A stretch of DNA of 64,000 nucleotides, taken from CAZHCG01 sp046484285. GTDB taxonomy: Bacteria; Myxococcota_A; Polyangia; JAAYKL01. Shown here in pieces: positions 9,513-17,893 of this stretch; position 1 is the stretch's first letter, and each line of letters begins with the position of its first letter. Under the pieces are notes generated by a model. That model did not search any database, was not told where the DNA came from, and saw only the letters and a program-made list of their open reading frames with translations. Position numbers and translations under genes: made by a program. The DNA lies in contig JAWOBP010000088.1 in assembly GCA_046484285.1 (NCBI GenBank), positions 1-64,000 on the forward strand. The letters run 5' to 3'.

Positions 9513-11690
9513 TCAGCCTCCCTTCCCCGCCGCATCCAAAAGGCGGCGCACCGCCGCGGCGAGCGCGGCGCGGTCCAGGGGTTTGGGCACGAAGTCGCGG
9601 ATCTCGGACAGCTCGTCGCCCTCGGCGACCGTTTTTTCGGCCAGCAGGATCACCGGCAGATCGGCGCGAAGCGAACGCAGCCTCTCGCACAGCTCGAGAC
9701 CGGTCATCTCAGGCATCACCTGGTCGGTGATCACGAGATCGAACGCGGCGGGATCTCTCCGCACCGCGTCGTGAGCGTCGTGCGGCCGCGAGAGCGGGGT
9801 CACCGAGTAGCCGAGCGGCTCCAGCATCCGCCGGCAGAGCCGTCCCACCTGCGCGTGATCGTCGACCACCAGGATCCGCTCGCGGCCCTCGAAACCGCCG
9901 AGATCTGCATCATCCACGTCGAACCGCGGCAGGAGCAGCTCGAAGCTCGATCCCTTTCCCGGCTCGCTTTGCGCGCGGATGTCGCCGCCGTGATCGCGAA
10001 CGATCCGCTTGACCAGCGCCAACCCCAGCCCGCTGTTCTCCCGGCGCGTGGTGAACAACGGTTCGAAGGCGCGCCGCAGCACCTCCGGCTGCATTCCGAC
10101 GCCGTCGTCGCGCACCTCGATCCGGACGTACCTGCCCGGGTCGAACGACTCGCGCCGCTCGGAGCTCTCGCGATCTAACTCGACTATCCCCGTCTCGACG
10201 CGAATCTCTCCGCGCCCGCGGATCGCCTCGCGGGCGTTGGTGCAGAGGTTGATCACCGCTTGCTGGATCTGGGAGGCGTCGCCCAGCACGCGCGCTCCGC
10301 CGTCGCGAAGATCCGTGCTCACCGAGACATCGGGCGGCAGCGATACCTCCAGCAGCTTGACCGCGTCCTCGACCACGCGTCCCACCTCCAGCGTCTGGTG
10401 CGAGGGACGCTCGCGCCTGCCGAAGGCCAGCATCTGCTCGACAGTGTCGCGCGCTCTGCTCGCGGCCGCGAGCACCTCCTCGATATCGGCTCGTACCTGG
10501 CTCTCCTCGGGCAAATCATCCCGCGCCGAGACCGCGAAGCCGAGGATCGCGGCCAGCAGGTTGTTGAAGTCGTGAGCGATTCCGCCCGCCAGAACGCCGA
10601 TCGCCTCCAGCTCCTGGGCCTGCTCCAGCTCCTCGGTCCGACAGCGGACCTCGCCTTCCAGCTCGTCCCGCGTGCGCCGCAGCACCCGCTCGGCCCGCTG
10701 CTGCTCGGTAACGTCTCTGAGCACCACGATCAGCCCGGTGTCGATTCCGCCGCGCTGCTGCCTCGAGCCCGAGACGAGCAGCTCCCTGCGCTCGCCGCGC
10801 CGTTCGACCGGGACGATCCTGTTCTCGCCGTCGATCCCGTCTCCCAGCTCGAGCAGCAGATCCTCGGCGTCCAGTTCGGCGTCCTTGGCACCCGCGGTCG
10901 CCAGCATCCTGCGGGCGGCGCGGTTCATTCGCCGCACCCGGCCGTCCACGTCGGCCAGCACGATCCCGTCTCCCAGGTCCTCGAACAGCTCCTCCGCCGC
11001 CTGCTCCACGGTGATGGTCAAAAAACGATAGCGCGAAACAGCGATGAAGATGACCAGCACGAAGACCGACATCGTGGCCGAGCCGAGCCTGGGGAAATCG
11101 ACGATCCCGAACAGGTCGGGCAAGGCGATGTTGAGCACGAACACGCCGCCCAGCGTCAACACGCCGCCGCCAATCACCAGTCTCAGCGGCCTGCGGACCT
11201 CGATGCCGCGCGACGCGCGCAGTCCCCTTGCCACCAACCACAGACCCCAGAGGCTCGAGCAGATCGGAACCAGGCAGACCAATAGGTGCCAGAGGGAATC
11301 GTGCACGTCCGCCACGCCCCAGTCGTACCTCTGGTGACCGAACAGGACCGTCCCGCTGCACAGGTCGAACGCCGCCGCCGCCGCGGTCGACGCCAGCGCG
11401 ATCCAGTAGACCGAGTCGCGCCTGCGGCCCACCAGCTGGTAAGCGAAGTGCATGAACAAAAAGCCGATCGGCACCCACAGTGGAATGGTCGCGCGCAGGA
11501 CCACCTCTTCGTGGCTCCGCATCGCCGGCACGTACAACAGCAGCTCCAGACCGACCCAGCCGGCGCTGGCGCCGGCGAACAGCAAAAAAGCGCGACTGAC
11601 CGGTTCGCGGTCGCGCTGGCCGAAGACGAACGCCCAGACGAAGACGTTCGTCAGCCAGGCCAGCAGGAGCAGCAGTGGTGTGAAGACCAT
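9513..11690 (-). CDS. 7TM-PAS hybrid histidine kinase with C-terminal receiver (paralogue A)
   Basis: A 725-residue protein with the same order as its downstream neighbour: about seven hydrophobic helices (1-220), PAS (about 230-330), GGIAHDFNN with His373, HATPase (N box NLCTNAREA, NSGLGLALV), and receiver (about 605-720, acceptor Asp in ITDQVMPEMTG). It is the first gene of the two-gene operon. The loops between helices and the PAS ligand pocket differ strongly from the neighbour while the catalytic core is closely similar, suggesting divergence in signal rather than chemistry. The receiver may act as an intramolecular phosphate sink or feed a phosphorelay elsewhere. Confidence 0.9.
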   Translation of the reverse strand: MVFTPLLLLLAWLTNVFVWAFVFGQRDREPVSRAFLLFAGASAGWVGLELLLYVPAMRSHEEVVLRATIPLWVPIGFLFMHFAYQLVGRRRDSVYWIALASTAAAAAFDLCSGTVLFGHQRYDWGVADVHDSLWHLLVCLVPICSSLWGLWLVARGLRASRGIEVRRPLRLVIGGGVLTLGGVFVLNIALPDLFGIVDFPRLGSATMSVFVLVIFIAVSRYRFLTITVEQAAEELFEDLGDGIVLADVDGRVRRMNRAARRMLATAGAKDAELDAEDLLLELGDGIDGENRIVPVERRGERRELLVSGSRQQRGGIDTGLIVVLRDVTEQQRAERVLRRTRDELEGEVRCRTEELEQAQELEAIGVLAGGIAHDFNNLLAAILGFAVSARDDLPEESQVRADIEEVLAAASRARDTVEQMLAFGRRERPSHQTLEVGRVVEDAVKLLEVSLPPDVSVSTDLRDGGARVLGDASQIQQAVINLCTNAREAIRGRGEIRVETGIVELDRESSERRESFDPGRYVRIEVRDDGVGMQPEVLRRAFEPLFTTRRENSGLGLALVKRIVRDHGGDIRAQSEPGKGSSFELLLPRFDVDDADLGGFEGRERILVVDDHAQVGRLCRRMLEPLGYSVTPLSRPHDAHDAVRRDPAAFDLVITDQVMPEMTGLELCERLRSLRADLPVILLAEKTVAEGDELSEIRDFVPKPLDRAALAAAVRRLLDAAGKGG

Positions 11691-11773
11691 CTGAGAGGAA
11701 CTCTACGCCAAGACGATTTTCCGGGCCACCTCGCGTTTGCGGATCAGGACATCGCCGGGTAGGTTTCCAATCC

Positions 11774-12574
11774 GTGGCGCGGACACGAGAGATCGAGCTC
11801 AACTGCGAGGTGCGCGGCCGGGGTCCAGCGCTGGTTTTGGTTCCCGGCCTGGGGCTCGATTCGAGGGTTTTCGCGCCGCTGGTCGAAATCCTCGAAGATT
11901 TTCGAACCTGTATCGCGGTGGACAACCGCGGCGCCGGTCTCAGCGATGCGCCGCGCGGGCCCTACACGATCCCGCAGATGGCGCGCGACCTGGAGTCGCT
12001 GATCTCCTCTTTGCAGCTGGAGCGCGCCTCGGTGGCGGGACACTCGCTGGGCGGCCATGTCGCGCTGCAGCTGGCCCTGCAGAGCCCCGATACAGTGGCC
12101 GGTCTGGCCCTGCTGGCCACCTCTCCCAGCGGCGACCCGCGCGAGCTGGGCTCGACGCCCGAGGCCGCAGCCGCGCTGGCACGAACGAGCGGGAGCCACG
12201 AGCGGATCGCCGCCAGCATCGCGCGAGCCTCCTTCGGCCGACGCTTCGCCGCCGAGCGACCCGAGGATCTGGAGCGCTTCGTCGAGAGCCGGCTGGAGCG
12301 CCCGCCGCGGGGCAGGGGCCTGACCGGGCAGCGAGCCGCGGCCCGAGGCTTCGACGCGCGCGCCCGCCTGGGGGAGCTGCGCTGCCCGACCGTGGTGGTC
12401 CACGGAACCGACGATCGCGTCGTCTCCCACGCCAGGGGTGTAGAGCTGGCGCGAGGAATCCCGACGGCGCGCCTGGTCAGCCTGGCCGAGGTGGGACACC
12501 TGCCGCAGCTCGAGGATCCGCAAGCCGTGGCCGAGGCGATCCTGGCACTCGGTCTCAATCCGGGAATGCGCTGA
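11774..12574 (+). CDS. alpha/beta hydrolase
   Basis: A 266-residue alpha/beta-hydrolase fold enzyme. The oxyanion-hole region is LVLVPGLGLDSRVF near residue 23. The nucleophile elbow is GHSLGG (Ser about residue 79), the acid is in HGTDDRVV and the catalytic His in VGHLPQLEDP near the C-terminus. All triad residues are therefore visible. The overall pattern resembles 3-oxoadipate enol-lactonase and haloperoxidase-type members, but the substrate cannot be read from sequence. It starts with GTG at 11774, and the frame upstream lacks the fold. It is divergent from the kinase operon and convergent with the next lipoprotein, overlapping its end by 20 bases. Confidence 0.88.
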   Translation: MARTREIELNCEVRGRGPALVLVPGLGLDSRVFAPLVEILEDFRTCIAVDNRGAGLSDAPRGPYTIPQMARDLESLISSLQLERASVAGHSLGGHVALQLALQSPDTVAGLALLATSPSGDPRELGSTPEAAAALARTSGSHERIAASIARASFGRRFAAERPEDLERFVESRLERPPRGRGLTGQRAAARGFDARARLGELRCPTVVVHGTDDRVVSHARGVELARGIPTARLVSLAEVGHLPQLEDPQAVAEAILALGLNPGMR

Positions 12575-13781
12575 CGCAGTCGGTCAGGGGGCCGGCCAGC
12601 CCGCTCCAGCCCGCGTGCCCCTGGGAGACCGCCGGACCGGTTCCCAGCGACTCGGAGACCTCGTAGGTAAAAGGATCGATTTCGTAGAGGCCAGCGTCGG
12701 AGGAGAGGATGTACAGCCGCGCCACGTCGTCGTCGAACAGCGGGCCTCCCAGCGCGTGGATGCCCCAGGTGCCTCCCGAGCCGATCAGCGTGCCGAAGCC
12801 GGTTTCGTAGTCGAAGTCGTAGATGTCGCTCGAATCGATCGCGAACCCGGGATTGTCGGTGATATCTCCTTGCGAGTCTATCCCCGGACCCATGTCGTCG
12901 ATGTCGGCCACGTCGGCGATCGACAGGTCGCTGATCACTTCGTAGCCGAACTCGCTGGCCAGCACGTCGCCGGTGAAGCGCAGCAGGCGGTTGCCGGTGT
13001 TGCTGCTCACGTCGAGGCCGGTGTCCATCCCGTAGATCCGCCCGTCGCAGTCGGTGTAGAGCGCCTCGAGCATGATCTGCTCGATCATCACGCCCAGCAT
13101 CAGCGGGGTCACCGCGCTGCCGTCGCGGGGCGGATCGGGCACGTGGTAGAAGTAGGTCAGGTCATCTGCCTGGGAGAGCCGGGCGCCGAGCAGCGATCCG
13201 TCCGCGAGCATGGTCAGGCAGTTCTGGCCCAGCGGCAGGCCTTCGATCGATGAATCGGTGAACCCGACCACGCTCCCGTCGCTCTCGTCGATCTGGACGT
13301 AGACCAGCAGATCGTCGGCCGAGTACCACAGCTCGGCCAACATCGCGGGGGACGGCACGTCCTGCTCGTCGGTCTCCCCGTCGCAGTCGTTGTCGATCCC
13401 GTCGTCGGTGTCCTCCTGCTGTCCCGGGTGCACCGTGCTGTCGGTGTCCGCGCAGTCGAACTCCTCGCACCACCAGTCGCCGTCCTGGTCGACGCAGCCG
13501 GCGCCCGTGTCCGTGTCGGAATCGGAATCGGCGTCGGCGTCCGTATCGGAGTCTCCATCGCTGTCGGCATCTGTGTCCGTGTCGGCATCGGCGTCCGTAT
13601 CGGAATCGCCATCGCTGTCGGCATCGGCGTCCGAGTCGGAATCGACGTCCGAATCGGCTCCCCCGTCGCCTCCGTCCGGGAGGCCGGCCGCCGGCGAGCT
13701 CCCGCAAGCGGCGGCGCAGAAGAGCAAGAGCCCAAAGGCCGCTGTGATTACTGATTCGGCGATTCTCATTTCCATCCCCAT
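12555..13781 (-). CDS. Asp-Ser repeat lipoprotein with MopE-type metal-binding motif
   Basis: A lipoprotein of about 408 residues. The leader from MGMEMRIAESV ends at a CAAAC lipobox. It is followed by Asp-Ser/Asp-Ala repeats, then a motif running from CVDQDGDWWCEEFDC through TVHPG to DGIDNDCDG. This is the putative metal-binding motif shared with the copper protein MopE and many Myxococcota secreted proteins. The remaining ~280 residues look like repeated strand-turn units with HALGGPLFDD and LYEIDPFTYEV, plausibly a beta-propeller. Three in-frame ATGs (13781, 13775, 13769) are possible starts. The long upstream extension to 14174 overlaps the divergent thioesterase and is rejected. Confidence 0.85.
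   Translation of the reverse strand: MGMEMRIAESVITAAFGLLLFCAAACGSSPAAGLPDGGDGGADSDVDSDSDADADSDGDSDTDADADTDTDADSDGDSDTDADADSDSDTDTGAGCVDQDGDWWCEEFDCADTDSTVHPGQQEDTDDGIDNDCDGETDEQDVPSPAMLAELWYSADDLLVYVQIDESDGSVVGFTDSSIEGLPLGQNCLTMLADGSLLGARLSQADDLTYFYHVPDPPRDGSAVTPLMLGVMIEQIMLEALYTDCDGRIYGMDTGLDVSSNTGNRLLRFTGDVLASEFGYEVISDLSIADVADIDDMGPGIDSQGDITDNPGFAIDSSDIYDFDYETGFGTLIGSGGTWGIHALGGPLFDDDVARLYILSSDAGLYEIDPFTYEVSESLGTGPAVSQGHAGWSGLAGPLTDCVSAFPD
13506..13665. repeat. Asp-Ser/Asp-Ala coding repeat
   Basis: Imperfect hexamer-based repeats (GTCGGCATCGGC-type on the plus strand) encode alternating Asp with Ser, Thr, Ala and Gly in the lipoprotein. The repeat is less homogeneous than the array at 6469-6564, so it looks older. 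Confidence 0.8.
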
Positions 13782-13868
13782 TTCGTTTTCTTTGCCTTCG
13801 ATTGTAACAAATATGGCCTGGCGATACCCGCCTTCCGCTCCCGTCGCTTTTTCGCTATTGTCGATTTC

Positions 13869-14309
13869 ATGGCGCGCGTGAAGATCGACAGGCTCGAGCG
13901 CTACCCGTTCACCACCGAGCTCGAGGTGCGCGTCACCGACCTCAACTACGGCGGTCACCTGGCCTACGACCGGCTGCTGGGCCTGGCTCACCAGGCCAGG
14001 CTGCGCCTGCTGGCCGAGCTCGACGCCGACGAGACCGACCTGGGCGACGCTCGCACCGGGCTGGTGGCCGCCGACGCGGGCGCCGTCTATCGCAGCGAGG
14101 CCTTCGTCGGCGACGTGCTGGTGTTCGACATCGCGCCTGTCGAGATCGGACGAGTCACCTTTCGCCTCAACCACCGGGTGCGGCGCCCGGCCGACGATCG
14201 GGAGGTGGCGCTGGTGGAGATCGGCTTTTCCGCGTTCGATTACGAGCGGCGTTGCCCGGCCCCGCTGCCCGGCCAGTTCGCGGAGAAGCTGAAAGCGCTC
14301 GGAGACTGA
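13869..14309 (+). CDS. hotdog-fold acyl-CoA thioesterase
   Basis: A 146-residue 4HBT/YbgC-type thioesterase. The N-terminal half carries the family pattern VTDLNYGGHLAYDRLLGLAH, where the Asn-Gly-His region is the active-site neighbourhood. A later EIGFSAFDY strand completes the hotdog fold. Such proteins hydrolyse acyl-CoA thioesters in the cytoplasm. It begins at ATG 13869, divergent from the MopE-motif lipoprotein with an AT-richer gap of about 90 bases that probably holds both promoters. Exact acyl chain preference cannot be inferred. Confidence 0.87.
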   Translation: MARVKIDRLERYPFTTELEVRVTDLNYGGHLAYDRLLGLAHQARLRLLAELDADETDLGDARTGLVAADAGAVYRSEAFVGDVLVFDIAPVEIGRVTFRLNHRVRRPADDREVALVEIGFSAFDYERRCPAPLPGQFAEKLKALGD

Positions 14310-14359
14310 GCAATCCGCGCTGTAGGGTTTTGGGGTGTCACCCCGAAGCGCAGCGCAGG

Positions 14360-14482
14360 TAGATAATCAACTGTAAGGGGCGCCTCCTCGCGCGTGTGCC
14401 TGTACGCCTCTCGCATCCAGTCCAGGTCGATGTGATGGGACAGCGCGGATGGCTGAAGCTTTCGGCGATTGTGCTCCGCCTC
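14360..14482 (-). pseudogene. remnant of a group II intron reverse transcriptase
   Basis: A short minus-strand segment encodes LSHHIDLDWMREAYRHTRE, which resembles the N-terminal region of bacterial group II intron reverse transcriptases (typically of the form SLAHHIDVxWLxxAYxxTRKDGA followed by GVDG). The expected GVDG block is already degraded to LTVDYL and the frame then leaves the family. Nothing else of the intron is recognisable nearby. It lies just upstream of the cytochrome gene, so it is a scar of past insertion and loss. Confidence 0.5.
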
Positions 14483-14515
14483 GAATCCGTGGATAATGCG
14501 CCCCGGAGGTGACCC

Positions 14516-14926
14516 ATGGTGAAAAGAGCACGCTCTCTCGCGCCGCTGGGCGCGCTGGCCGCGGCCCTGCTGCTGGTGGTCGCGGCCTGCGGCGGCGGCA
14601 GCACCGAGCCGATCTCGGTGGTCGAGACCGACCAGGGCGAGGTCTCGTTCAAAGGCACGGTTCATCCCATCTTGATGGACCACTGCGTCCGCTGTCACGG
14701 CGAGGACGCCGACGGCGAGCTCTCGATCCTGAGCTACGAGTCGCTGATGGAGGGCGGCAAGAGCGGGGACACGATCGTGCCCGGCGATCCGGACGCCAGC
14801 CGCCTGGTAACCTCGGTGGAGAAGGCCAGGCCGCCGCACATGCCGCCGCGGATCTTCCCGGCGCTGACCGAGGACCGTATCGCGGCGATCCGCGACTGGA
14901 TAGAGGCGGGCGCCGAGGACGACTGA
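14516..14926 (+). CDS. c-type cytochrome domain lipoprotein
   Basis: A 136-residue secreted protein. A basic start and hydrophobic segment lead to the lipobox VVAACG (Cys about residue 25). The mature part has one heme c attachment site, CVRCHG, within the pattern HPILMDHCVRCHG. It continues with PGDPDASRLV and a C-terminal IAAIRDWIEAGA, the layout of the planctomycete-type cytochrome c domain. It likely accepts electrons in the periplasm while anchored to a membrane. GGAGGTG lies upstream of ATG 14516. No partner oxidoreductase is adjacent. Confidence 0.88.
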   Translation: MVKRARSLAPLGALAAALLLVVAACGGGSTEPISVVETDQGEVSFKGTVHPILMDHCVRCHGEDADGELSILSYESLMEGGKSGDTIVPGDPDASRLVTSVEKARPPHMPPRIFPALTEDRIAAIRDWIEAGAEDD

Positions 14927-15038
14927 GCTTCCGGCGGCTCCCCTCCGCCGGCCGACGCGAACGATGCAGGTTCGACGAGCAGCGCGTCGGTGTAGCTGGT
15001 TGACAGTGTCTGCGGCCGGGGTCAGGCTTTCGGTTCGG

Positions 15039-15133
15039 GGGAACGGACGGGTACCTGGTGGGCCCAGCGGACTTCAAATCCGTTTTGGCGCGTTGATAGC
15101 GTGCCGGGTGGGTTCGATTCCCACACGTTCCCG
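15039..15133 (+). tRNA. selC: tRNA-Sec (anticodon TCA)
   Basis: A 95-base selenocysteine tRNA. The anticodon stem-loop CGGACTTCAAATCCG places TCA at 15074-15076 in the same context as Escherichia coli selC. The TpsiC arm is GTGGGTTCGATTCCCAC. The acceptor strands pair over seven of eight positions (GGGAACGG with ACGTTCCC) and the discriminator is G. The long variable arm (about 15083-15105) is typical of tRNA-Sec. The 3' CCA is not encoded. It shows that the organism inserts selenocysteine at UGA. No selA, selB, selD or recognisable selenoprotein is in the window. Confidence 0.93.
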
Positions 15134-15136
15134 AAA

Positions 15137-16531
15137 TCAATCCACCAGCAGATCCCAGAGCCGGTCCAGGGGTCCACCGGCGGACGATCCGACGGCAGAG
15201 CAGCCGCAGGAGCCGCCCCGGCCGCCGTCGCCGTCCCCGTCGCCGTCCGATCCGCCCTCCCCGCCGTCGTCCGGCGCGCTCTCGTCGCCGGGCGCGCCGC
15301 CGGCCTCGCAGTCCATCCCGGGATCGTCGTTGTCCCAGCGCATGATGATCTTGCCCTGGCCGACCAGCCATCCGGTGTGGCAGTCGGGAAAGGACATGTC
15401 GTGGATCGGTGCGACCACCAGCGCCATCTCGGCCATTCCCGTGGCCGGAATCGCCTCGCGGTAGCCGGGCTGGTGCGTCCAGCTCTGGCCGCCGTCGTCG
15501 GTGAGGTAGAGGCCGTTGCTGCCGTCGCTCTCCCAGGTTGAGGCGTTGCAGTAGGCGACTCCCACCTGGCGTCCGAAGAAGTCTATCTCGAAGCAGGCGC
15601 CCAGCGCGGTCGCGGCGCCCATCCCCACGAAGCACTCCTCCTCGGGCAGGTCGGGAGGCGTCGCTGTCGACCAGCTGGCGCCGCCGTCCGAGCTGCTGCC
15701 GATCACGGCGCCGCCCTCGGTGGCCGTGCCGCCGGCCAGCCAGCCTTCGTCGAGGTTCACGAAATCGATGTCGTTGACGCAGTAGGAGAGGCCCGAGGCC
15801 ACGCTCTGAAACGACTGGCCGCCGTCGTCGGAGCGCAGCACGAAGCCGGAGCCGGCCGGGTGTCCCGGGATCGTCTCCTCGGTGATCGGGTCGACCTCCT
15901 CGGCCGCGGCCGAGACCCCGCCGGCGATCCAGACCGAGTCCCCGACCACGGCCGCGGCCAGCAGGCTGCTGTCCTCGCCGCCGGGCACCGAGACCTCGGT
16001 CCGGGTCCAGCTGGCGCCGCCGTCGCTCGTGTAGGAGCAGTGGCCGGCCATGCCCACGATCCAGATCTTCTGGCGATCGGGCGAGATCGCGATTTCGGCC
16101 GGGAAGTCGCCGTCCATCATCGTGCCGGCCCCCAGCGTCGCGGAGGGCAGCTCGGTCCAGGTGCCGCCGCCGTCGTCGGTGCGCAGGATCTTGCCGAACA
16201 TGTTGCCCAGCAGGCCGAACGAGTCGTCCATCATCTTCACCGCGGCGCCGTAGCCCTGAAAGGAGCCGGCCGACCAGCTCTGGCCGTCGGTGGTGCGGAA
16301 GAACAGCGGGCTCGGCTGGCTGCCCTGCTGGGCGAAGCCCGCGGCGCAGCCGAGCTGGCCGGCGACGCCGACTCCCAGCAGGTTCTCGTCCTGGTTGCCG
16401 TTGCCCTTCTGGTAGGTCCAGCCGGCCGCGGCCGGCCCGGCGGCCAGCGCCAGCGCGGCGGCCAGCGCCAGCGCGGCGGTAGAGTTCGACGATACGAGCA
16501 TGAGCGACTCCGTTCTTTTTCTTCTCATCAT
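15137..16531 (-). CDS. secreted BNR/sialidase-like propeller protein with CGC tail
   Basis: A 465-residue exported protein. Its leader is MMRRKRTESLMLVSS followed by a long Ala/Leu core ending GPAAAG. The body contains at least five Asp-box-like motifs, such as RTTDGQSW, RTDDGGGTW, TSDGGASW, RSDDGGQSF and LTDDGGQSW, which are the hallmark of BNR/photosynthesis-stability-factor-like beta-propellers. The tail is Asp/Gly-rich and ends GGSCGCSAVG plus about 16 residues. This resembles the MYXO-CTERM sorting signal at the CGC motif but lacks the following transmembrane helix and Arg cluster. GGAGG lies upstream of the ATG at 16531. The stop is only three bases from the tRNA-Sec 3' end. Confidence 0.85.
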   Translation of the reverse strand: MMRRKRTESLMLVSSNSTAALALAAALALAAGPAAAGWTYQKGNGNQDENLLGVGVAGQLGCAAGFAQQGSQPSPLFFRTTDGQSWSAGSFQGYGAAVKMMDDSFGLLGNMFGKILRTDDGGGTWTELPSATLGAGTMMDGDFPAEIAISPDRQKIWIVGMAGHCSYTSDGGASWTRTEVSVPGGEDSSLLAAAVVGDSVWIAGGVSAAAEEVDPITEETIPGHPAGSGFVLRSDDGGQSFQSVASGLSYCVNDIDFVNLDEGWLAGGTATEGGAVIGSSSDGGASWSTATPPDLPEEECFVGMGAATALGACFEIDFFGRQVGVAYCNASTWESDGSNGLYLTDDGGQSWTHQPGYREAIPATGMAEMALVVAPIHDMSFPDCHTGWLVGQGKIIMRWDNDDPGMDCEAGGAPGDESAPDDGGEGGSDGDGDGDGGRGGSCGCSAVGSSAGGPLDRLWDLLVD

Positions 16532-16601
16532 CAATTGAGTACCTCCGGCGGCGGGAAATGTCGACACGCAGAGCCTGATACGGGATTTCGTTTTCCGCTA
16601 C

Positions 16602-17072
16602 TCATCCGCGCAGGGTGGCTACCAGGCGGCGCGGATCGAGCAGCAGATCGAGCGCGTCGCGCGCGTCGCGGCAGATCGCGTCGGCGGCGAGCAGCGCCTC
16701 GCGGGCCGCGCCCTCGTCCTGCAGCAGCGCCACGCCGAGCGCGGCGGTCTCGAGCATCAGCCGGTCGTTGCGGCCGTTGCCGATCGCGGCCGTCGATCCG
16801 GCGCCGAGCCGCTCGACGATCTCGCGCTTGGCCTCGGACTGAGCGTCGGGCCCCAGCTCGATCAGCTCCAGCGGCAGCCCGGCCAGCTGGCGGCGGGCGT
16901 TGCCGAAGGTGTCGGCGGTGGCGACCTCGATCTCCACCCGTTCGGCGAGCCGCTCCAGACGCTCGCCGACGCCGGGCAGCAGCAGGCCCCGCCCGGCCAG
17001 CGTGCCGTTGTGGTCGAGCACGAGATGCGCGATCTCGAGCCGCTTCCACCCGGGTATCTCCAAGCGTATCAA
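16602..17072 (-). CDS. HAD-superfamily phosphatase (soluble P-type ATPase-like)
   Basis: A 156-residue HAD hydrolase resembling the P-domain of P-type ATPases. Motif I is LDHNGTLAGRG (nucleophile Asp in DxNGT), a Lys-containing segment follows in SEAKREIVERLG, and motif III is IGNGRNDRLML with the two metal-binding acidic positions. Stand-alone proteins of this kind have no membrane domain, and their substrate is unknown. I start it at TTG 17072, behind AAGGAG; the longer frame overlaps higA and is unlikely. It is 29 bases downstream of higA on the same strand, so the three genes may be co-transcribed. Confidence 0.78.
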   Translation of the reverse strand: MIRLEIPGWKRLEIAHLVLDHNGTLAGRGLLLPGVGERLERLAERVEIEVATADTFGNARRQLAGLPLELIELGPDAQSEAKREIVERLGAGSTAAIGNGRNDRLMLETAALGVALLQDEGAAREALLAADAICRDARDALDLLLDPRRLVATLRG

Positions 17073-17101
17073 GCTCTCCGCTCCTTCGGCCGTGTCCCGC
17101 T

Positions 17102-17425
17102 TCAGGTTCTCGCGGCCGATTCCCCGGCCGAGTAGGTCTCGATCGATTTCAGTGCCTGTTCTTCCGCCAATCTGGCGCGGTAAAGGTCCCACCGAAGCTG
17201 CATGTTGATCCAAAAGTCCTCCGACATTCCGAAGAACTTGGCCAGCCGCAAGGCGGTGCTGGGGGTTATTCCCCTTTTCCCATTCACGATTTCGTTGATT
17301 CTCTGGTAAGGAACACTTATCGCGTCGGCAAGATCGCGCTGGGTGATGTTCATTGGAGACAAGAACTCCTCCAGCAACATCTCACCGGGATGAGTCGGTT
17401 CTCGGTTCTTTGGAATTCTGACCAT
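17102..17425 (-). CDS. higA: HigA-type antitoxin
   Basis: A 107-residue XRE-type DNA-binding antitoxin. The HTH spans about residues 20-65, with ITQRDLADAISVPYQRINEI and the family signature NGKRGITPSTALRLAKFF. The C-terminal part (EDFWINMQLRWDLYRAR) is typical of HigA. It neutralises HigB and represses the operon promoter. It follows higB by 17 bases, the toxin-first order usual for HigBA. Its DNA is somewhat AT-richer than its neighbours, which fits horizontal acquisition. Confidence 0.93.
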   Translation of the reverse strand: MVRIPKNREPTHPGEMLLEEFLSPMNITQRDLADAISVPYQRINEIVNGKRGITPSTALRLAKFFGMSEDFWINMQLRWDLYRARLAEEQALKSIETYSAGESAART

Positions 17426-17442
17426 CGATTGCTCCCTCTTCC

Positions 17443-17739
17443 TCAACGATGATAGTCGACAATTTCTACCTCGTACGCATCGCCCCGGTGCCAGCGAAAG
17501 CAAATACGGTATTGATCGTTTACTCGCACGCTGTGCTGCCCTTTTCGTTCGCCGGACAGCGCCTCGAGGCGATTGCCGGGAGGCACTCTCAAGTCTGCCG
17601 GAATCGACGCCGAGTCTATCTGGTCCAGCTTCCTGACAGCTGTTCTCCTGAGAGCCTCGGGGCATGCCTTTCGCGCCGCTTTGCTTCTTATTCCATTGTA
17701 CAAGTCCTCCGTACCCTTGGTCTTGAAGGATTGTATCAT
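17443..17739 (-). CDS. higB: HigB-type mRNA endonuclease toxin
   Basis: A 98-residue RelE-fold toxin of the HigB family, which cleaves translated mRNA on the ribosome. Visible landmarks are FKTKGTEDLYNG near the start, ARRKL-like helix ALRRTAVRKLDQID, the LRVPPGNRLEALSGERKGQ loop, and the strand NDQYRICFRW that carries the conserved Arg. The start at 17739 gives the usual length; a 10-residue extension to 17769 is possible. It is complete, so the module is probably functional. No promoter could be assigned with confidence in 17740-17893. Confidence 0.93.
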   Translation of the reverse strand: MIQSFKTKGTEDLYNGIRSKAARKACPEALRRTAVRKLDQIDSASIPADLRVPPGNRLEALSGERKGQHSVRVNDQYRICFRWHRGDAYEVEIVDYHR

Positions 17740-17893
17740 GAATTCACGGTAACACGGAATCCATGTCAAAGCAATCGACGATTTTCGTTTGTCTTCTCGG
17801 CTCGATCCCGGAATCGGGAATTGCCGCGGTGGCGGGGGGCGTGGTAACCAGGCTTTCGCGCCCTGATAAGCATCGTTGCGCGGAGGTGGACCG

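Noticed and set aside
13782..14174. N-terminal extension of the MopE-motif lipoprotein
   Set aside because: The extension is antisense to the thioesterase gene, and the signal peptide with lipobox starts at the internal ATGs.
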